DNA of 64,000 nt from Dyadobacter sp. CY345 (GTDB taxonomy: Bacteria; Bacteroidota; Bacteroidia; Cytophagales; Spirosomataceae). Positions 16,991 to 25,986 of the stretch are shown piece by piece. Location of the stretch: NCBI RefSeq assembly GCF_021502725.1, contig NZ_JAKFFS010000007.1:186001-250000 (forward strand), given 5' to 3'. The position numbers and the translations under genes are program-made. The notes under the pieces were generated by a model. It was not told the origin of the DNA. It saw nothing but the letters and a program-made list of their open reading frames with translations, and did not search any database. Each line of letters opens with the position of its first letter. Positions within the stretch are counted from its first letter, which is position 1.

Positions 16991-19466
16991 ATTTCTTGCC
17001 GACCGAAATCATATTGGCAAAAAGCCGATAAGCTCCTGTCACGCCAGCTGGAAGTTCACGGAAAAATGAAAGTCCAGTATAGATGTAGTGGCCTTTGCCA
17101 TATTGCGCATATAACACACTTCCTTCTTTCAAGCTTTCGTCTGTGTCGTTACTGGAAAAAATAGCTTCGTATTTCGTTTTGTCCCAGTCGCTCGCAAAGT
17201 ACAAGCCCCGTTCCTGAATCCAACCCTTAAAATCATTCTGGGTGATCTTGTTGGGATAATTTAATAAATCGTGGTTAGGTTTCAAGAACCGAATGTCAGC
17301 ATCTTCTTCTGCAACCCTGTCATGACTTAGCTGAATTGGATATGGGCCAATTTGTTTGACCATCAAACGTGCAGGAATTGTATACTGGACAACCATGGTT
17401 CCTCCGTTTTTTACATAATCCATCAGTTTTTCCTGGTAGTAAGCCAGGCGGGTTTCTGTGTTATAAGCACGAATTCCAACGATAATCGCCTCATATTCGC
17501 TTAGATCCTTTGAGAGTGCAGCTTCATTGAGCATAGTTACAGAGCACCCCATTTGCCTCAGCGCCATAGGCACATCATCGCCGGCTCCGGCAATATATCC
17601 AATTCGTGTGACGGTAGTTTTAACATCTACCCGGGCAAGTTTTGCCTCAGCAGGCGGAAATAGTGTCTGGCTCGGAATATGCCTATAATTGATCGTACGG
17701 ATGGATTTATCATACGTTTTACCATTTGCAACTGCTATGGATTTAATCACTGCTTCCTCGTTTTTTGCCGGAGGTGTTATTGTAAAAGAGAAATTCTGTT
17801 CCTGATATTTTTCGGCAAGATTGAACTCTGCTTTCGCTGGCTCTGATTTCCAGCCTTTTGGCATTTCAAGTTTGACTTCACCTTTCATGTTGGACTTTTG
17901 CGCCTCCACCATAACAGTCAACGTTTTTGGATCCTGGTTGGCGAAGATGAAAACCGGTTCATTAATATTTGTGGTAACCGCCGGGCGGATTTCAAAAGGA
18001 CGATAAATTTCCCCAACAGCCGGATCTGTAAATTTATATACCCACGACCTGGTATACGTAAATTTCTGTCCGTCGATTTCGAATGTAAAATCCGTTTTCG
18101 TTTCAGGCCTGTTTTCAGGGTAACCAATATCCTGCTGATCATCGATTTGAAAAATGCCTTTATCAATAGGCTTTTCGAGCCAGTATGGCTGGGTAGTATG
18201 CAAATTTTCCGGTAAACGTGCTTTAATTGAGAAAGCATTCATTTCATTAGAACCCAGAGTTATGTTAAGACTGCTGTCGGCTTTGATACCCGTCCAACGC
18301 AGGGAGGTTAGTTTTAAAGGATATGCCGAGCGCTTCACGATCGTGATTTTTACATCTGTCAAATCACCAGCGACCGCAGAAAATTCCGTAGGATTTGTTT
18401 CAAAAAATAATCCGACACATTGAGCGAGCAAATCACAGATTTCCTGTTTTTTTGCTTTTACATAAATATTTGCAGTATCCAGTTTATTCAGTTCAGTATT
18501 AATTTTTAGCAAAACAGGAACAGAAGCCGACGGATTCGCGATCTCATACTTCTTGATAGCGTCTGTAACAAGTGACTGAACTTTCTGACTTCCCGGCACA
18601 CGCTTCCAGGTAATGTCAACATCGTCAAACAGATTTTGTTTTGCCGGAATTCCTTCTTTATGTAGAAAATAATCAATTCGTTCGCCGCGGGTCGGCGCGC
18701 TGCCAAATCCCTGGCTCTTGTGCTGACTACGGCTTTCAGCTGCAATCTCGGTATAAGATTTTCCCAGAATCTGATTATAACCCCCGATCTCTAATGAAAT
18801 AAATGGATTTTTTTCGCCTTCGGGTTGTTTGTTGGTGAAACCAGGCGTGAATGTGTTCCATACCAGACGTTTTGCCTGCCAGATTTTTACATATTTCAAT
18901 TGATCCGGATATGCTTTCGGGTCAGCTGCAAGTTTGAATGCCTCTTCGCCAAGGTATGCAGATGTCTGATGGTGACCGTGCCCGGCCCTTGGATCTGGCG
19001 GGAAACGGGTAATGATAACATCTGGCTGAAATTTCCGGATCATCCATACAACATCACCTAATACTTTATTTTGATCCCAGAAATTCAGAGTTTCTTTTCT
19101 CGTTTTTGAGAAGCCAAAATCATAAGCACGTGAGAAAAATTGTTGTGCGCCATCTATTTTTCTCGCTCCCAAAAGTTCTTGCGTGCGAATTACGCCAATA
19201 TTATAACCCTGTTCAGCACCAATAAGGTTTTGTCCGCCATCACCACGCGTTAGAGAAAGGTAGCCCGTACGCACGAGCTGATCTTTCGACATGTAAGAAA
19301 GCATCAGCGTATTTTCATCGTCAGGATGCGCCGCAATGTGCAGAACTGAACCAAGAACGTTTAATTTTTTGATACCCTGATAAATTTCACTGGAAGATAG
19401 TGTGGGGACCTGAGCACTAATTTCATACGAAGCTAAAAGAAATAGGAGGAATGTGAATTTTTTCAT
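16989..19466 (-). CDS. Secreted PIG-L (LmbE-like) deacetylase with large C-terminal extension
   Basis: About 825 residues from ATG 19466 ('MKKFTFLLFLL...ISAQ' signal peptide; the ATG four codons upstream is less likely). Residues ~40-290 are a zinc-dependent GlcNAc-deacetylase domain with 'AAHPDDENT' (His47, Asp49/50), 'LTRGDGGQNLIGAEQG', and 'PDPRAGHGHHQTSA'. A middle beta-sandwich region contains 'MVEAQKSNMKGEVKLEMPKGW', resembling NEW3/NPCBM-associated modules. The last ~220 residues look like a ThuA/glutamine-amidotransferase-like fold ('VTRIGYIAGAGDDVPMALRQMG', 'YEAIIVGIRAYN'). The substrate is probably an N-acetylated glycan or glycoconjugate in the periplasm, but the sequence does not decide it. 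The phosphopantetheinyl transferase gene is 68 bp upstream on the same strand. Confidence 0.87.
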   Translation of the reverse strand: MKKFTFLLFLLASYEISAQVPTLSSSEIYQGIKKLNVLGSVLHIAAHPDDENTLMLSYMSKDQLVRTGYLSLTRGDGGQNLIGAEQGYNIGVIRTQELLGARKIDGAQQFFSRAYDFGFSKTRKETLNFWDQNKVLGDVVWMIRKFQPDVIITRFPPDPRAGHGHHQTSAYLGEEAFKLAADPKAYPDQLKYVKIWQAKRLVWNTFTPGFTNKQPEGEKNPFISLEIGGYNQILGKSYTEIAAESRSQHKSQGFGSAPTRGERIDYFLHKEGIPAKQNLFDDVDITWKRVPGSQKVQSLVTDAIKKYEIANPSASVPVLLKINTELNKLDTANIYVKAKKQEICDLLAQCVGLFFETNPTEFSAVAGDLTDVKITIVKRSAYPLKLTSLRWTGIKADSSLNITLGSNEMNAFSIKARLPENLHTTQPYWLEKPIDKGIFQIDDQQDIGYPENRPETKTDFTFEIDGQKFTYTRSWVYKFTDPAVGEIYRPFEIRPAVTTNINEPVFIFANQDPKTLTVMVEAQKSNMKGEVKLEMPKGWKSEPAKAEFNLAEKYQEQNFSFTITPPAKNEEAVIKSIAVANGKTYDKSIRTINYRHIPSQTLFPPAEAKLARVDVKTTVTRIGYIAGAGDDVPMALRQMGCSVTMLNEAALSKDLSEYEAIIVGIRAYNTETRLAYYQEKLMDYVKNGGTMVVQYTIPARLMVKQIGPYPIQLSHDRVAEEDADIRFLKPNHDLLNYPNKITQNDFKGWIQERGLYFASDWDKTKYEAIFSSNDTDESLKEGSVLYAQYGKGHYIYTGLSFFRELPAGVTGAYRLFANMISVGKK

Positions 19467-19534
19467 AAAAAATATCAAATGGGCTTAGCTTTGAGGAGCA
19501 TACGTTTGCTAAATCGAAATACGCACCGTTTCAT

Positions 19535-20158
19535 TTACAATGTACGTGTAAGCACGTAATCTTCAAAGACTTCATAATGAATTGACAGAATTTCATGTTT
19601 ATAATTACGGATAATTACCTCAATCTCTCCGGTGGACTTCGCTTCAAACGAATTACAGAAAATCTGGTTTCGGATATCCAGTTCGTAGGAAGAGACGTAT
19701 TTAAAAACCGATTCTTTACATGACCACAAAATATTCAGTGTAATAAAATCTGTTTCGTCAACCCATAATTGCTCCTGATTGTTCAGGAAATAATCAATTC
19801 CTTTGGAAATGTCCGGTTTTATTTTTTGAATATCCACCCCAACAGGACTTTCCTTGTTTAGATAAACCGCTGAGTAACTACCGGAATGCGAAATTGAGAT
19901 ATGATAGTCTCCGCTTTCCAGTACCGGTTTTCCGAGTTTGTCATAAAGGATCTCAGACTGCGCTGGTAACATACTTTTAGCCAGACATCGAGCCGAAAGC
20001 CATTCTTTTTTACGTTTGTCACTGACTTTTTTTGATAAAATTTCCTTCTCAGTCGCAGAAAGATTTGCGGTTAAAAGCAACTCCTGTACAGATTCTGATA
20101 TTTCCCAGAGTCCCAGCAGGGTATCCTCCGACAATATCTTTTTATATACCAAGCCCAT
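19535..20158 (-). CDS. 4'-phosphopantetheinyl transferase (Sfp-like)
   Basis: 207 residues of the PPTase superfamily, activating carrier proteins by attaching the phosphopantetheine arm of CoA. Motifs in order: 'KRKKEWLSARCLAK' (~48-61), 'YHISISHSGSYSAVYL' (85-100), 'VGVDIQKI' with Mg ligand Asp109 (106-113), and 'LWSCKESVFKY' with Lys148/Glu149 (144-154). Single-domain, closer in size to Sfp/AcpT types than to AcpS. It is divergent to the biosynthetic cluster, which carries its own ACP at 32.1 kb, so a dedicated role there is likely. Confidence 0.9.
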   Translation of the reverse strand: MGLVYKKILSEDTLLGLWEISESVQELLLTANLSATEKEILSKKVSDKRKKEWLSARCLAKSMLPAQSEILYDKLGKPVLESGDYHISISHSGSYSAVYLNKESPVGVDIQKIKPDISKGIDYFLNNQEQLWVDETDFITLNILWSCKESVFKYVSSYELDIRNQIFCNSFEAKSTGEIEVIIRNYKHEILSIHYEVFEDYVLTRTL

Positions 20159-20244
20159 TTATTTGTAATTTTACGCGTTAATTACTTGGAGGAAGACCAA
20201 ATGTCGTCCATTTTCTCCTCTGAAATTATCATTCCCAGCGAAAT

Positions 20245-21930
20245 ATGTGGCCAAAAAATAGATCATTACGTATCCTTTTCAAATTTCTAAGTATCACTTT
20301 TTTGCTGGCCGGACTTGCCTTTGGCGTGTTCATTTGGCTGGTAAAATTGCCAACACCAGAGATCAGCAGTACAAAAACAACGCAAAGCTACAAACGTGTG
20401 CAACTTGGACCGAATTCCTATAAGGTTGACAACTGCTGGCTTAGAAAAAATAAAAATGGAATCTGGGAAATGTATCTGGAAGGTGCACCTTATGAACGTG
20501 GGCTAATTTACGGTGTTTTGGCCAAAGAATTAATGGAAAAACAGGAAGTCCATTTCGTTGCTCAAATCAAGGAAATTATTCCTAATGCATTCTTTCTTCA
20601 AGTTCTGAAAGGATTCGTGGCGTGGTTCAATAAAGATATTTATAAATACATACAGGATGAAAATTTACAAGAAATCTACGGAGTTTCCCAATCATTTTCT
20701 GATCGTTTCAATTACATAGGCCCGAAATATTACAGGATTTTAAATTATCACGCGGCGCACGATATCGGCCATGCGCTGACAGATTTAAACATGGTCGGAT
20801 GCACTTCGTTCGCGGTTAATAACACGCTTTCAGAAGACTCTACTTTATTGATTGGAAGAAATTTTGATTTTTATATGGGTGATGCTTTTGCGGAAGACAA
20901 GCTCATTGTTTTTATAAATCCGGATAAAGGATACAAATTTGCGTCTTATGCCTGGGCGGGCTTAACCGGCGTCGTTTCAGGAATCAATGAAAAAGGAATT
21001 ACGGTTACACTGAATGCCTCAAAATCAGATATTCCATACGGAGCAAAAGAGCCGATTTCACTATTGGCCAGAGAAATTTTGCAATATGCTGGGACCATTG
21101 AACAAGCCGACTCCATTGCGAAAAAGAGAGACACATTTGTTTCTGAATCCTTACTGATTGGTTCAGCCCATGATAACAAGGCGGTTATAATAGAGAAGTC
21201 GCCTAAAAAAATGGATGTTTATTCTTCTGGAAAAGATTATCTGGTTTGCGCCAATCATTATCAGGGATCTGCTTTTATTAAGGATTCTGTCAATATTAAA
21301 AATCTGGATGAGACGGATTCAAAAGCCCGTTTTGAGCGAATGACCCAATTGATGGGGCGGAATTATCCACTTGATGTTAATAAAGCGGCTGAAATTCTGC
21401 GTGATAAAAAAGGCCTGAACGATACTTTCATCGGTTATGGCAATTCACGATCGCTTAATCAGCTTATTGCCCATCATGGCGTCATCTTCAAACCTGCTGA
21501 GCGAAAAGTATGGATATCAACCCCACCTTACCAGTTAGGAGAATTTATCTGTTATGACCTTGACGATGCATTTTCCAATACCAAAACTTTTCATGCGATT
21601 GATTCACTGGCCATTAGAGCGGATACCTTTTTGCTTTCTAATGATTACAAGAAATTCGAAGCTTTTAAAGTCACCAAGCAGAAAATTCACAAATATGTGA
21701 TGTTAGGCATTCCGTTCAAACTTACAACTGCTGAGGAGTTTGCGATGGTTAAAAATAATCCTGGAAGTTATGTCACCTACCTGACGCTGGGTGATTATTT
21801 TGAGAAGGAAAAGAACTTTGATAAGGCCATTGGATATTATCAGGAATCATTGCAGCATGTGGTTTCTTCCAAAAATGAGATTAATGCGATTAAAGCGAAG
21901 ATTGAAACTTGCAAAAAGGAGAAATCCTGA
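20245..21930 (+). CDS. C45-type autoproteolytic acyltransferase/hydrolase with TPR-like tail
   Basis: 561 residues. An N-terminal membrane anchor or signal segment ('ILFKFLSITFLLAGLAFGVFIWLV', residues ~10-33) precedes a lumenal N-terminal-nucleophile domain. 'MVGCTSFAVNNT' places Cys186 as the probable self-cleaving nucleophile of the peptidase C45 / acyl-CoA:6-APA acyltransferase-like family, followed by 'LLIGRNFDFYMGDAF' and 'TVTLNASKSDIPYGA'. The end ('YFEKEKNFDKAIGYYQESLQHV') looks like a TPR repeat. Known relatives make or break amide bonds with acyl chains. It opens the plus-strand part of the cluster, 31 bp before the ligase gene, so it may hydrolyse or transfer the acyl product outside the membrane. 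Confidence 0.82.
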   Translation: MWPKNRSLRILFKFLSITFLLAGLAFGVFIWLVKLPTPEISSTKTTQSYKRVQLGPNSYKVDNCWLRKNKNGIWEMYLEGAPYERGLIYGVLAKELMEKQEVHFVAQIKEIIPNAFFLQVLKGFVAWFNKDIYKYIQDENLQEIYGVSQSFSDRFNYIGPKYYRILNYHAAHDIGHALTDLNMVGCTSFAVNNTLSEDSTLLIGRNFDFYMGDAFAEDKLIVFINPDKGYKFASYAWAGLTGVVSGINEKGITVTLNASKSDIPYGAKEPISLLAREILQYAGTIEQADSIAKKRDTFVSESLLIGSAHDNKAVIIEKSPKKMDVYSSGKDYLVCANHYQGSAFIKDSVNIKNLDETDSKARFERMTQLMGRNYPLDVNKAAEILRDKKGLNDTFIGYGNSRSLNQLIAHHGVIFKPAERKVWISTPPYQLGEFICYDLDDAFSNTKTFHAIDSLAIRADTFLLSNDYKKFEAFKVTKQKIHKYVMLGIPFKLTTAEEFAMVKNNPGSYVTYLTLGDYFEKEKNFDKAIGYYQESLQHVVSSKNEINAIKAKIETCKKEKS

Positions 21931-21961
21931 AAACGAATAGACTGACTAGAAAATCACCCCT

Positions 21962-23221
21962 ATGACCAAGGAAATTTTAGAATCACAAAGTAAAAAGTTG
22001 GAAGAAATTCTTCAGTATGTTAATACCAATTCTTCCTACTACAATCGTATTTTTCAGGAAAATGGAATTGATATTTCGTTGATAAAATCACCAGGAGATC
22101 TTTCCGTAATTCCGTTTACTACAAAAGACGACCTTGCGCGCTATAATGATGATTTTCTTTGTGTACCTAAAACTAAAATAGCCGATTTTGTCACAACCTC
22201 CGGAACTTTAAGCGACCCAGTTGCTTTTTACCTGACGGATAAAGATGTGCAAAGGCTTGCCAATAATGAAGCAGAAGCTTTTCGTTGCGCGAACGGAAGT
22301 GAAAACGATATATACCAGTTAATGACCACCATCGACCGGCGTTTCATGGCTGGCCTGGCTTATTGGATGGGAGCGAGAAAAATGGGTGCTGGAATGATCA
22401 GGGTGGGTCCGGGAGCTCCTTTTTTACAATGGGAATCAATTCAGAGATTTTCGCCTACGGTGCTCATTGCCATTCCCTCGTTCATCCCAAGATTAATCGA
22501 GTATGCCGAGGCAAACGGAATTGACTATAAATCTTCGTCGGTGAAATCAGTATTATGCATTGGAGAACCGATCCGTAATCCGGATTTTACCTATAATGAA
22601 TTGGGAAAAAGGATCACGTCGCAGTGGGACGTGCAATTGTTTTCCACCTATGCGTCAACGGAAATGGGCGCGGCCTTTACCGAATGCCAAGAGGGCAAAG
22701 GCGGACACTTGAATCCTGACCTGCTGATACTGGAGGTAGTAGACGAATCCGGAAATGTAGTCGGAGAGGGAGAAATGGGGGAAGTCGTAGTGACGACGTT
22801 GGGCGTAGAAGGTATGCCATTATTGCGTTACAGAACCGGTGATTTATGTCATGTTTATTATCAACCTTGTGATTGCGGAAGATCTTCAACGAGGCTCGGG
22901 CCGGTTGTCGGGCGAAAACAGCAGATGATAAAATTCAAGGGCACAACCATTTTTCCGCCTGCGCTTTTTGATGTTTTGGATATGGTCCCAGAGATTGATT
23001 TATACCAGGTTGTTGTTTCCAAAAATGAGTTTGGAAACGACGAAATTACGATACTTCTGACCATGAATCTCGAAACCGCATTATTTAAAGAAAAGCTTCA
23101 TTCTTTATTTAAATCGCGCTTACGAGTGACGCCAGCGTTGCAATTCATCACCGCTCAAGAACTAAACCACCTAATATTTAAACAGGAAAAAAGAAAACCT
23201 GAAAAGTTGATATATCTTTGA
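21962..23221 (+). CDS. Phenylacetate-CoA ligase-like (CapK/PaaK) adenylate-forming enzyme
   Basis: 419 residues of the PaaK/coenzyme F390 synthetase branch of the ANL superfamily. Visible: 'KSPGDLSVIPFTTKDDLARY' N-terminal signature, P-loop-like 'FVTTSGTLSDPVAFY', 'FSTYASTEMGAAFTEC', 'LLRYRTGDLCHVYY' with the ATP-binding Asp, the Cys pair in 'PCDCGRSSTRLGP', and 'GRKQQMIKFKGTTIFP' before the small C-terminal domain. The enzyme should adenylate a carboxylic acid and load it on CoA or a carrier. In aryl-polyene and flexirubin clusters such ligases activate the aromatic or fatty starter. Substrate not evident from sequence. Confidence 0.88.
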   Translation: MTKEILESQSKKLEEILQYVNTNSSYYNRIFQENGIDISLIKSPGDLSVIPFTTKDDLARYNDDFLCVPKTKIADFVTTSGTLSDPVAFYLTDKDVQRLANNEAEAFRCANGSENDIYQLMTTIDRRFMAGLAYWMGARKMGAGMIRVGPGAPFLQWESIQRFSPTVLIAIPSFIPRLIEYAEANGIDYKSSSVKSVLCIGEPIRNPDFTYNELGKRITSQWDVQLFSTYASTEMGAAFTECQEGKGGHLNPDLLILEVVDESGNVVGEGEMGEVVVTTLGVEGMPLLRYRTGDLCHVYYQPCDCGRSSTRLGPVVGRKQQMIKFKGTTIFPPALFDVLDMVPEIDLYQVVVSKNEFGNDEITILLTMNLETALFKEKLHSLFKSRLRVTPALQFITAQELNHLIFKQEKRKPEKLIYL

Positions 23222-23306
23222 TTGTTAGTCAATACTAATTCTCAAAAGTTTGAAATATTCGCTCGCCAGAGTTTTGATAAAAAATTCAAATAATTACAAT
23301 ATTCTT

Positions 23307-23314
23307 TAATTTTG
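23307..23314 (+). promoter_or_regulatory. Possible internal -7 box in the biosynthetic cluster
   Basis: TAATTTTG is a perfect TAnnTTTG match, 72 bp before the preferred start codon of the next gene, in the largest gap of the cluster (164 bp). No good -33 box; ATTC occurs at the right spacing. Confidence 0.3.
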
Positions 23315-23385
23315 AAAATATGAAGCTTTCAATGAAGTCCCTCATATTTTCAACAAGTTGTCCAACTCTTCTAAATACAATGTTC

Positions 23386-24015
23386 ATGAAAAAGTTTACG
23401 TTATTTATAACCTTACTATTTGTGGCAGGTCAGGTTTCTGCCCAGAATACGTTATCCGATCTATACAGCGGAAAAGCAAAACTTACTTTTCTTGGTCTGG
23501 ATTTTACACAGGCAAAATATATCGGGCGAATTGGGTTTACGGATCCAGCTGCCATTAAAAACCAACATATGGTAAGCTGGAATAATCTTATTGAGTATGA
23601 ACCTAAAAAATTCTCCCTGCAAGAGGCATTCCGATTAAAACCGGAACAATATCAATCAAAAGTTACGGATATGATCAAGCTGAATGAGTCGGCTGATGTG
23701 AAAGACAATATAATTGAAGAACCATACACCATCACCGAAGATCAGGTCAAAAAATCCGTTGCCAAGTATTCCTTAACTGAAAAGGATGGTATCGGTTTGG
23801 TTTACGTAGTTGAAAGCCTGAACAAAAATGCGGAAAAAATGTGCGCATGGGTTACCTTTATTGATCTGAAAACGAAAAAGGTTCTTTATACAGAAAAACT
23901 TGAAGGCGCAGCGGCCGGTTTTGGCTTCCGTAATTACTGGGCCGGAGCTGTTTATAAAATTAACAAATCGATTAACTCAAAATATTACAAGCAGTGGAGT
24001 AATGCTGCTAAATAA
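23386..24015 (+). CDS. Secreted protein of unknown function in the biosynthetic cluster
   Basis: 209 residues from ATG 23386, chosen because it gives a clean signal peptide ('MKKFTLFITLLFVAGQVSA' then Gln20); starts at 23320 or 23380 would extend it with a poor leader and 23320 lies within the possible promoter. The mature part has no motif I recognise: 'LTFLGLDFTQAKYIGRIGF', 'LIEYEPKKFSLQEAF', 'VYVVESLNKNAEKMCAWVTFIDL' and 'GFGFRNYWAGAVYKINKSI'. It looks like a compact periplasmic alpha/beta protein. A cluster-linked role is inferred from position only. Confidence 0.8.
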   Translation: MKKFTLFITLLFVAGQVSAQNTLSDLYSGKAKLTFLGLDFTQAKYIGRIGFTDPAAIKNQHMVSWNNLIEYEPKKFSLQEAFRLKPEQYQSKVTDMIKLNESADVKDNIIEEPYTITEDQVKKSVAKYSLTEKDGIGLVYVVESLNKNAEKMCAWVTFIDLKTKKVLYTEKLEGAAAGFGFRNYWAGAVYKINKSINSKYYKQWSNAAK

Positions 24016-24070
24016 CATAACGTGAAGATTTTTTCTTCATTTCGCTATACTAAATCGTTGACAGAATAAC

Positions 24071-24116
24071 GGAAGCTGTGCAAGATCCTTTTTAAAAAGG
24101 ACTTTGCACAGCTTCC
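24071..24116. repeat. 46-nt near-perfect palindrome (large hairpin)
   Basis: Two 23-nt arms pair at 21 of 23 positions with no loop in the formal alignment; the outer 13 bp (GGAAGCTGTGCAA / TTGCACAGCTTCC) are perfect and the centre is CCTTTTTAAAAAGG. There is no T-tract after it, so it is not a textbook terminator; it lies in a 121-bp gap inside the cluster, just before a lipoprotein gene. Confidence 0.85.
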
Positions 24117-24136
24117 TCCTTAAATAATAATCCGGC

Positions 24137-24859
24137 TTGAAACGAATTTTCATCTTATCGGTTTTCAGTATATTCCTGTTCTCGGGATGTTCGAAAATGT
24201 ACTATCGCTCGGCTGCCAAAGCATTTCAGGAAGGTTTGAAGGGACAGCCTTACGACATCATCATCGTTCCCGGTTTCCCTTACAGTGGGCAGGAGTGGGA
24301 TATGGTGCATAAAATGAGAATTCACTGGGCGAAGTATCTTTATACTAATGGTGTAGCCAAAAATATAATTTTTTCAGGTTCAGCTGTCGCAACGCCTTAC
24401 ATTGAAAGCCGGGTGATGAGCATGTATGCAGAAGCACTGGGTGTGCCCAAAGAAAATATATTTACCGAAGAAAAAGCGGAACATAGTACTGAAAACGTTT
24501 ATTATTCTTATCGGAAGGCAAAGGAGATGGGCTTTACTAAAATTGCATTGGCGACGGATCCTTTTCAGAGCCGGTATATGGGAAAGTTTATGCGGAAATT
24601 TGAAATCCCGGTTGCACTTTTGCCAACCGTTATAGATACTTTAAAAGTCCTGAATTTATATGAGCCCAATATCGATCCGGAATCGGCGATAAAGAAAGAC
24701 TTTGTAAAGCTATCACACCGGGAAAACCTCTTCGAACGTCTGAAAGGGACAATGGGGAAATATATTATCTGGCACGAAGAGGATCTAAAAAAGAAAAGAT
24801 ACAGAAGGCGATTTAAAGATAGAATGGTGCCGGACTCAGCATCGAATAAAGAACATTAA
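24137..24859 (+). CDS. YdcF/DUF218-family lipoprotein (SanA-like)
   Basis: 240 residues. The TTG start at 24137 is favoured because it alone provides the lipoprotein signal 'KRIFILSVFSIFLFSGC' with lipid Cys18; the next in-frame ATG lies after that cysteine. The rest is a DUF218/YdcF domain: 'YDIIIVPGFPYSG', 'YTNGVAKNIIFSGSAV', 'PYIESRVMSMYAEALGVPKENI', 'EHSTENVYYSYRKAKEMG'. Family members are membrane-associated and linked to envelope-component handling or SAM binding, without a firm reaction. It is 8 bp from the methyltransferase and thus in the same operon. Its extremely basic tail ('KKKRYRRRFKDR') is unusual. Confidence 0.83.
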   Translation: MKRIFILSVFSIFLFSGCSKMYYRSAAKAFQEGLKGQPYDIIIVPGFPYSGQEWDMVHKMRIHWAKYLYTNGVAKNIIFSGSAVATPYIESRVMSMYAEALGVPKENIFTEEKAEHSTENVYYSYRKAKEMGFTKIALATDPFQSRYMGKFMRKFEIPVALLPTVIDTLKVLNLYEPNIDPESAIKKDFVKLSHRENLFERLKGTMGKYIIWHEEDLKKKRYRRRFKDRMVPDSASNKEH

Positions 24860-24867
24860 TCAGTACA

Positions 24868-25929
24868 ATGAAAAAAGAAATTTCGGCAATTGATGCCAAG
24901 TATGAAGCACAAAAAATAGCTTTTGGGCCAATATATTTTCAGTCGGTCATTGCACTCAGAGATCTGGGAATTCTTGAATTTATAAATAATAACAGAAAAG
25001 GCGTCGCCATTTCGACAATTATTGAAAAACTGGATGTTTCGGAATATGGCGTCGAGCTGTTGATTGAAGCGGCAGAAATTCTTGGGGTGGTGGAGTGTTT
25101 TGGAGACGGAATGGTCAAAATTACTAAGATCGGTTTTTTTCTCCTGAAAGATGAGATGACAAAAGTGAATGTAAATTTCATGAACGATGTCTGTTATCTT
25201 GGTGCTAAGGCTATGACTGACAGTATCAGAAATGGAAAACCGGAGGGATTAAAAGTGCTGGGTGACTGGCCAACCATTTACGAAGGATTGTCCATTCTGC
25301 CGGAACCTGCAAAGAAATCCTGGTTTGACTTCGATCATTATTATTCGGATGGTGCGTTTCCTTCTGCGCTTAAAATAGTATTTAGTAAACCTACGGGTAC
25401 AATTTTTGATGTGGGTGGAAATACCGGAAAATGGTCTTTTGCGTGTTGTGCGTATGATCCTGATGTCAAAATTAAAATACTGGATTTGCCCGTACAACTG
25501 AATGTTGCAAAACAAAATGCAACAGAAAAAGGTCTGACAAACCGTATAGAGTTTTATCCAATTAACCTGCTCGACACGGATCAAAAAATTCCGCAGGGAG
25601 CAGACGTCATCTGGATGAGCCAGTTTTTGGATTGTTTTTCAAAGGATGAAATTGTTTGTATCTTGAAGAATGCATATCAGGCGGCTTCGGCGGAAACAAG
25701 GTTATATATTTTAGAACCGTTTTTTGACAACCAGAATTACCCTGCGGCTCATTTCAGTTTGGTAGCCACTTCGCTGTATTTTACGATTATGGCCAATGGG
25801 AACAGTAAAATGTACAGCATCCATGTGATGAAATCGCTTGTAGCCGAAGCTGGTTTTGAAGTTGTCGAAACTTATCCGTTGATTGGTGACAGTTACCATA
25901 CCATTCTGGAATGTAGAAAAAAAATATAG
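24868..25929 (+). CDS. Class I SAM-dependent O-methyltransferase (COMT-like)
   Basis: 353 residues. N-terminal dimerisation/winged-helix part (1-110) with 'ALRDLGILEFI' and 'LLIEAAEILGVVECFGDG', then a Rossmann domain with motif I 'FDVGGNTGKWS' (180-190), 'KILDLPVQLNVAKQNA' (SAM ribose Asp region) and 'GADVIWMSQFLDCFSKDEI'. In plant-type O-methyltransferases the last block carries the catalytic His (LHdW); here the equivalent position appears to be Asp (FLDCF). It probably methylates a phenolic hydroxyl or ring carbon of the cluster product. Directly coupled to the upstream lipoprotein gene. Confidence 0.87.
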   Translation: MKKEISAIDAKYEAQKIAFGPIYFQSVIALRDLGILEFINNNRKGVAISTIIEKLDVSEYGVELLIEAAEILGVVECFGDGMVKITKIGFFLLKDEMTKVNVNFMNDVCYLGAKAMTDSIRNGKPEGLKVLGDWPTIYEGLSILPEPAKKSWFDFDHYYSDGAFPSALKIVFSKPTGTIFDVGGNTGKWSFACCAYDPDVKIKILDLPVQLNVAKQNATEKGLTNRIEFYPINLLDTDQKIPQGADVIWMSQFLDCFSKDEIVCILKNAYQAASAETRLYILEPFFDNQNYPAAHFSLVATSLYFTIMANGNSKMYSIHVMKSLVAEAGFEVVETYPLIGDSYHTILECRKKI

Positions 25930-25986
25930 TTTGATAAGTCATTTCCTGACAATTTCGAGGGCTTTTTATAAGAAAAATATAACGTT

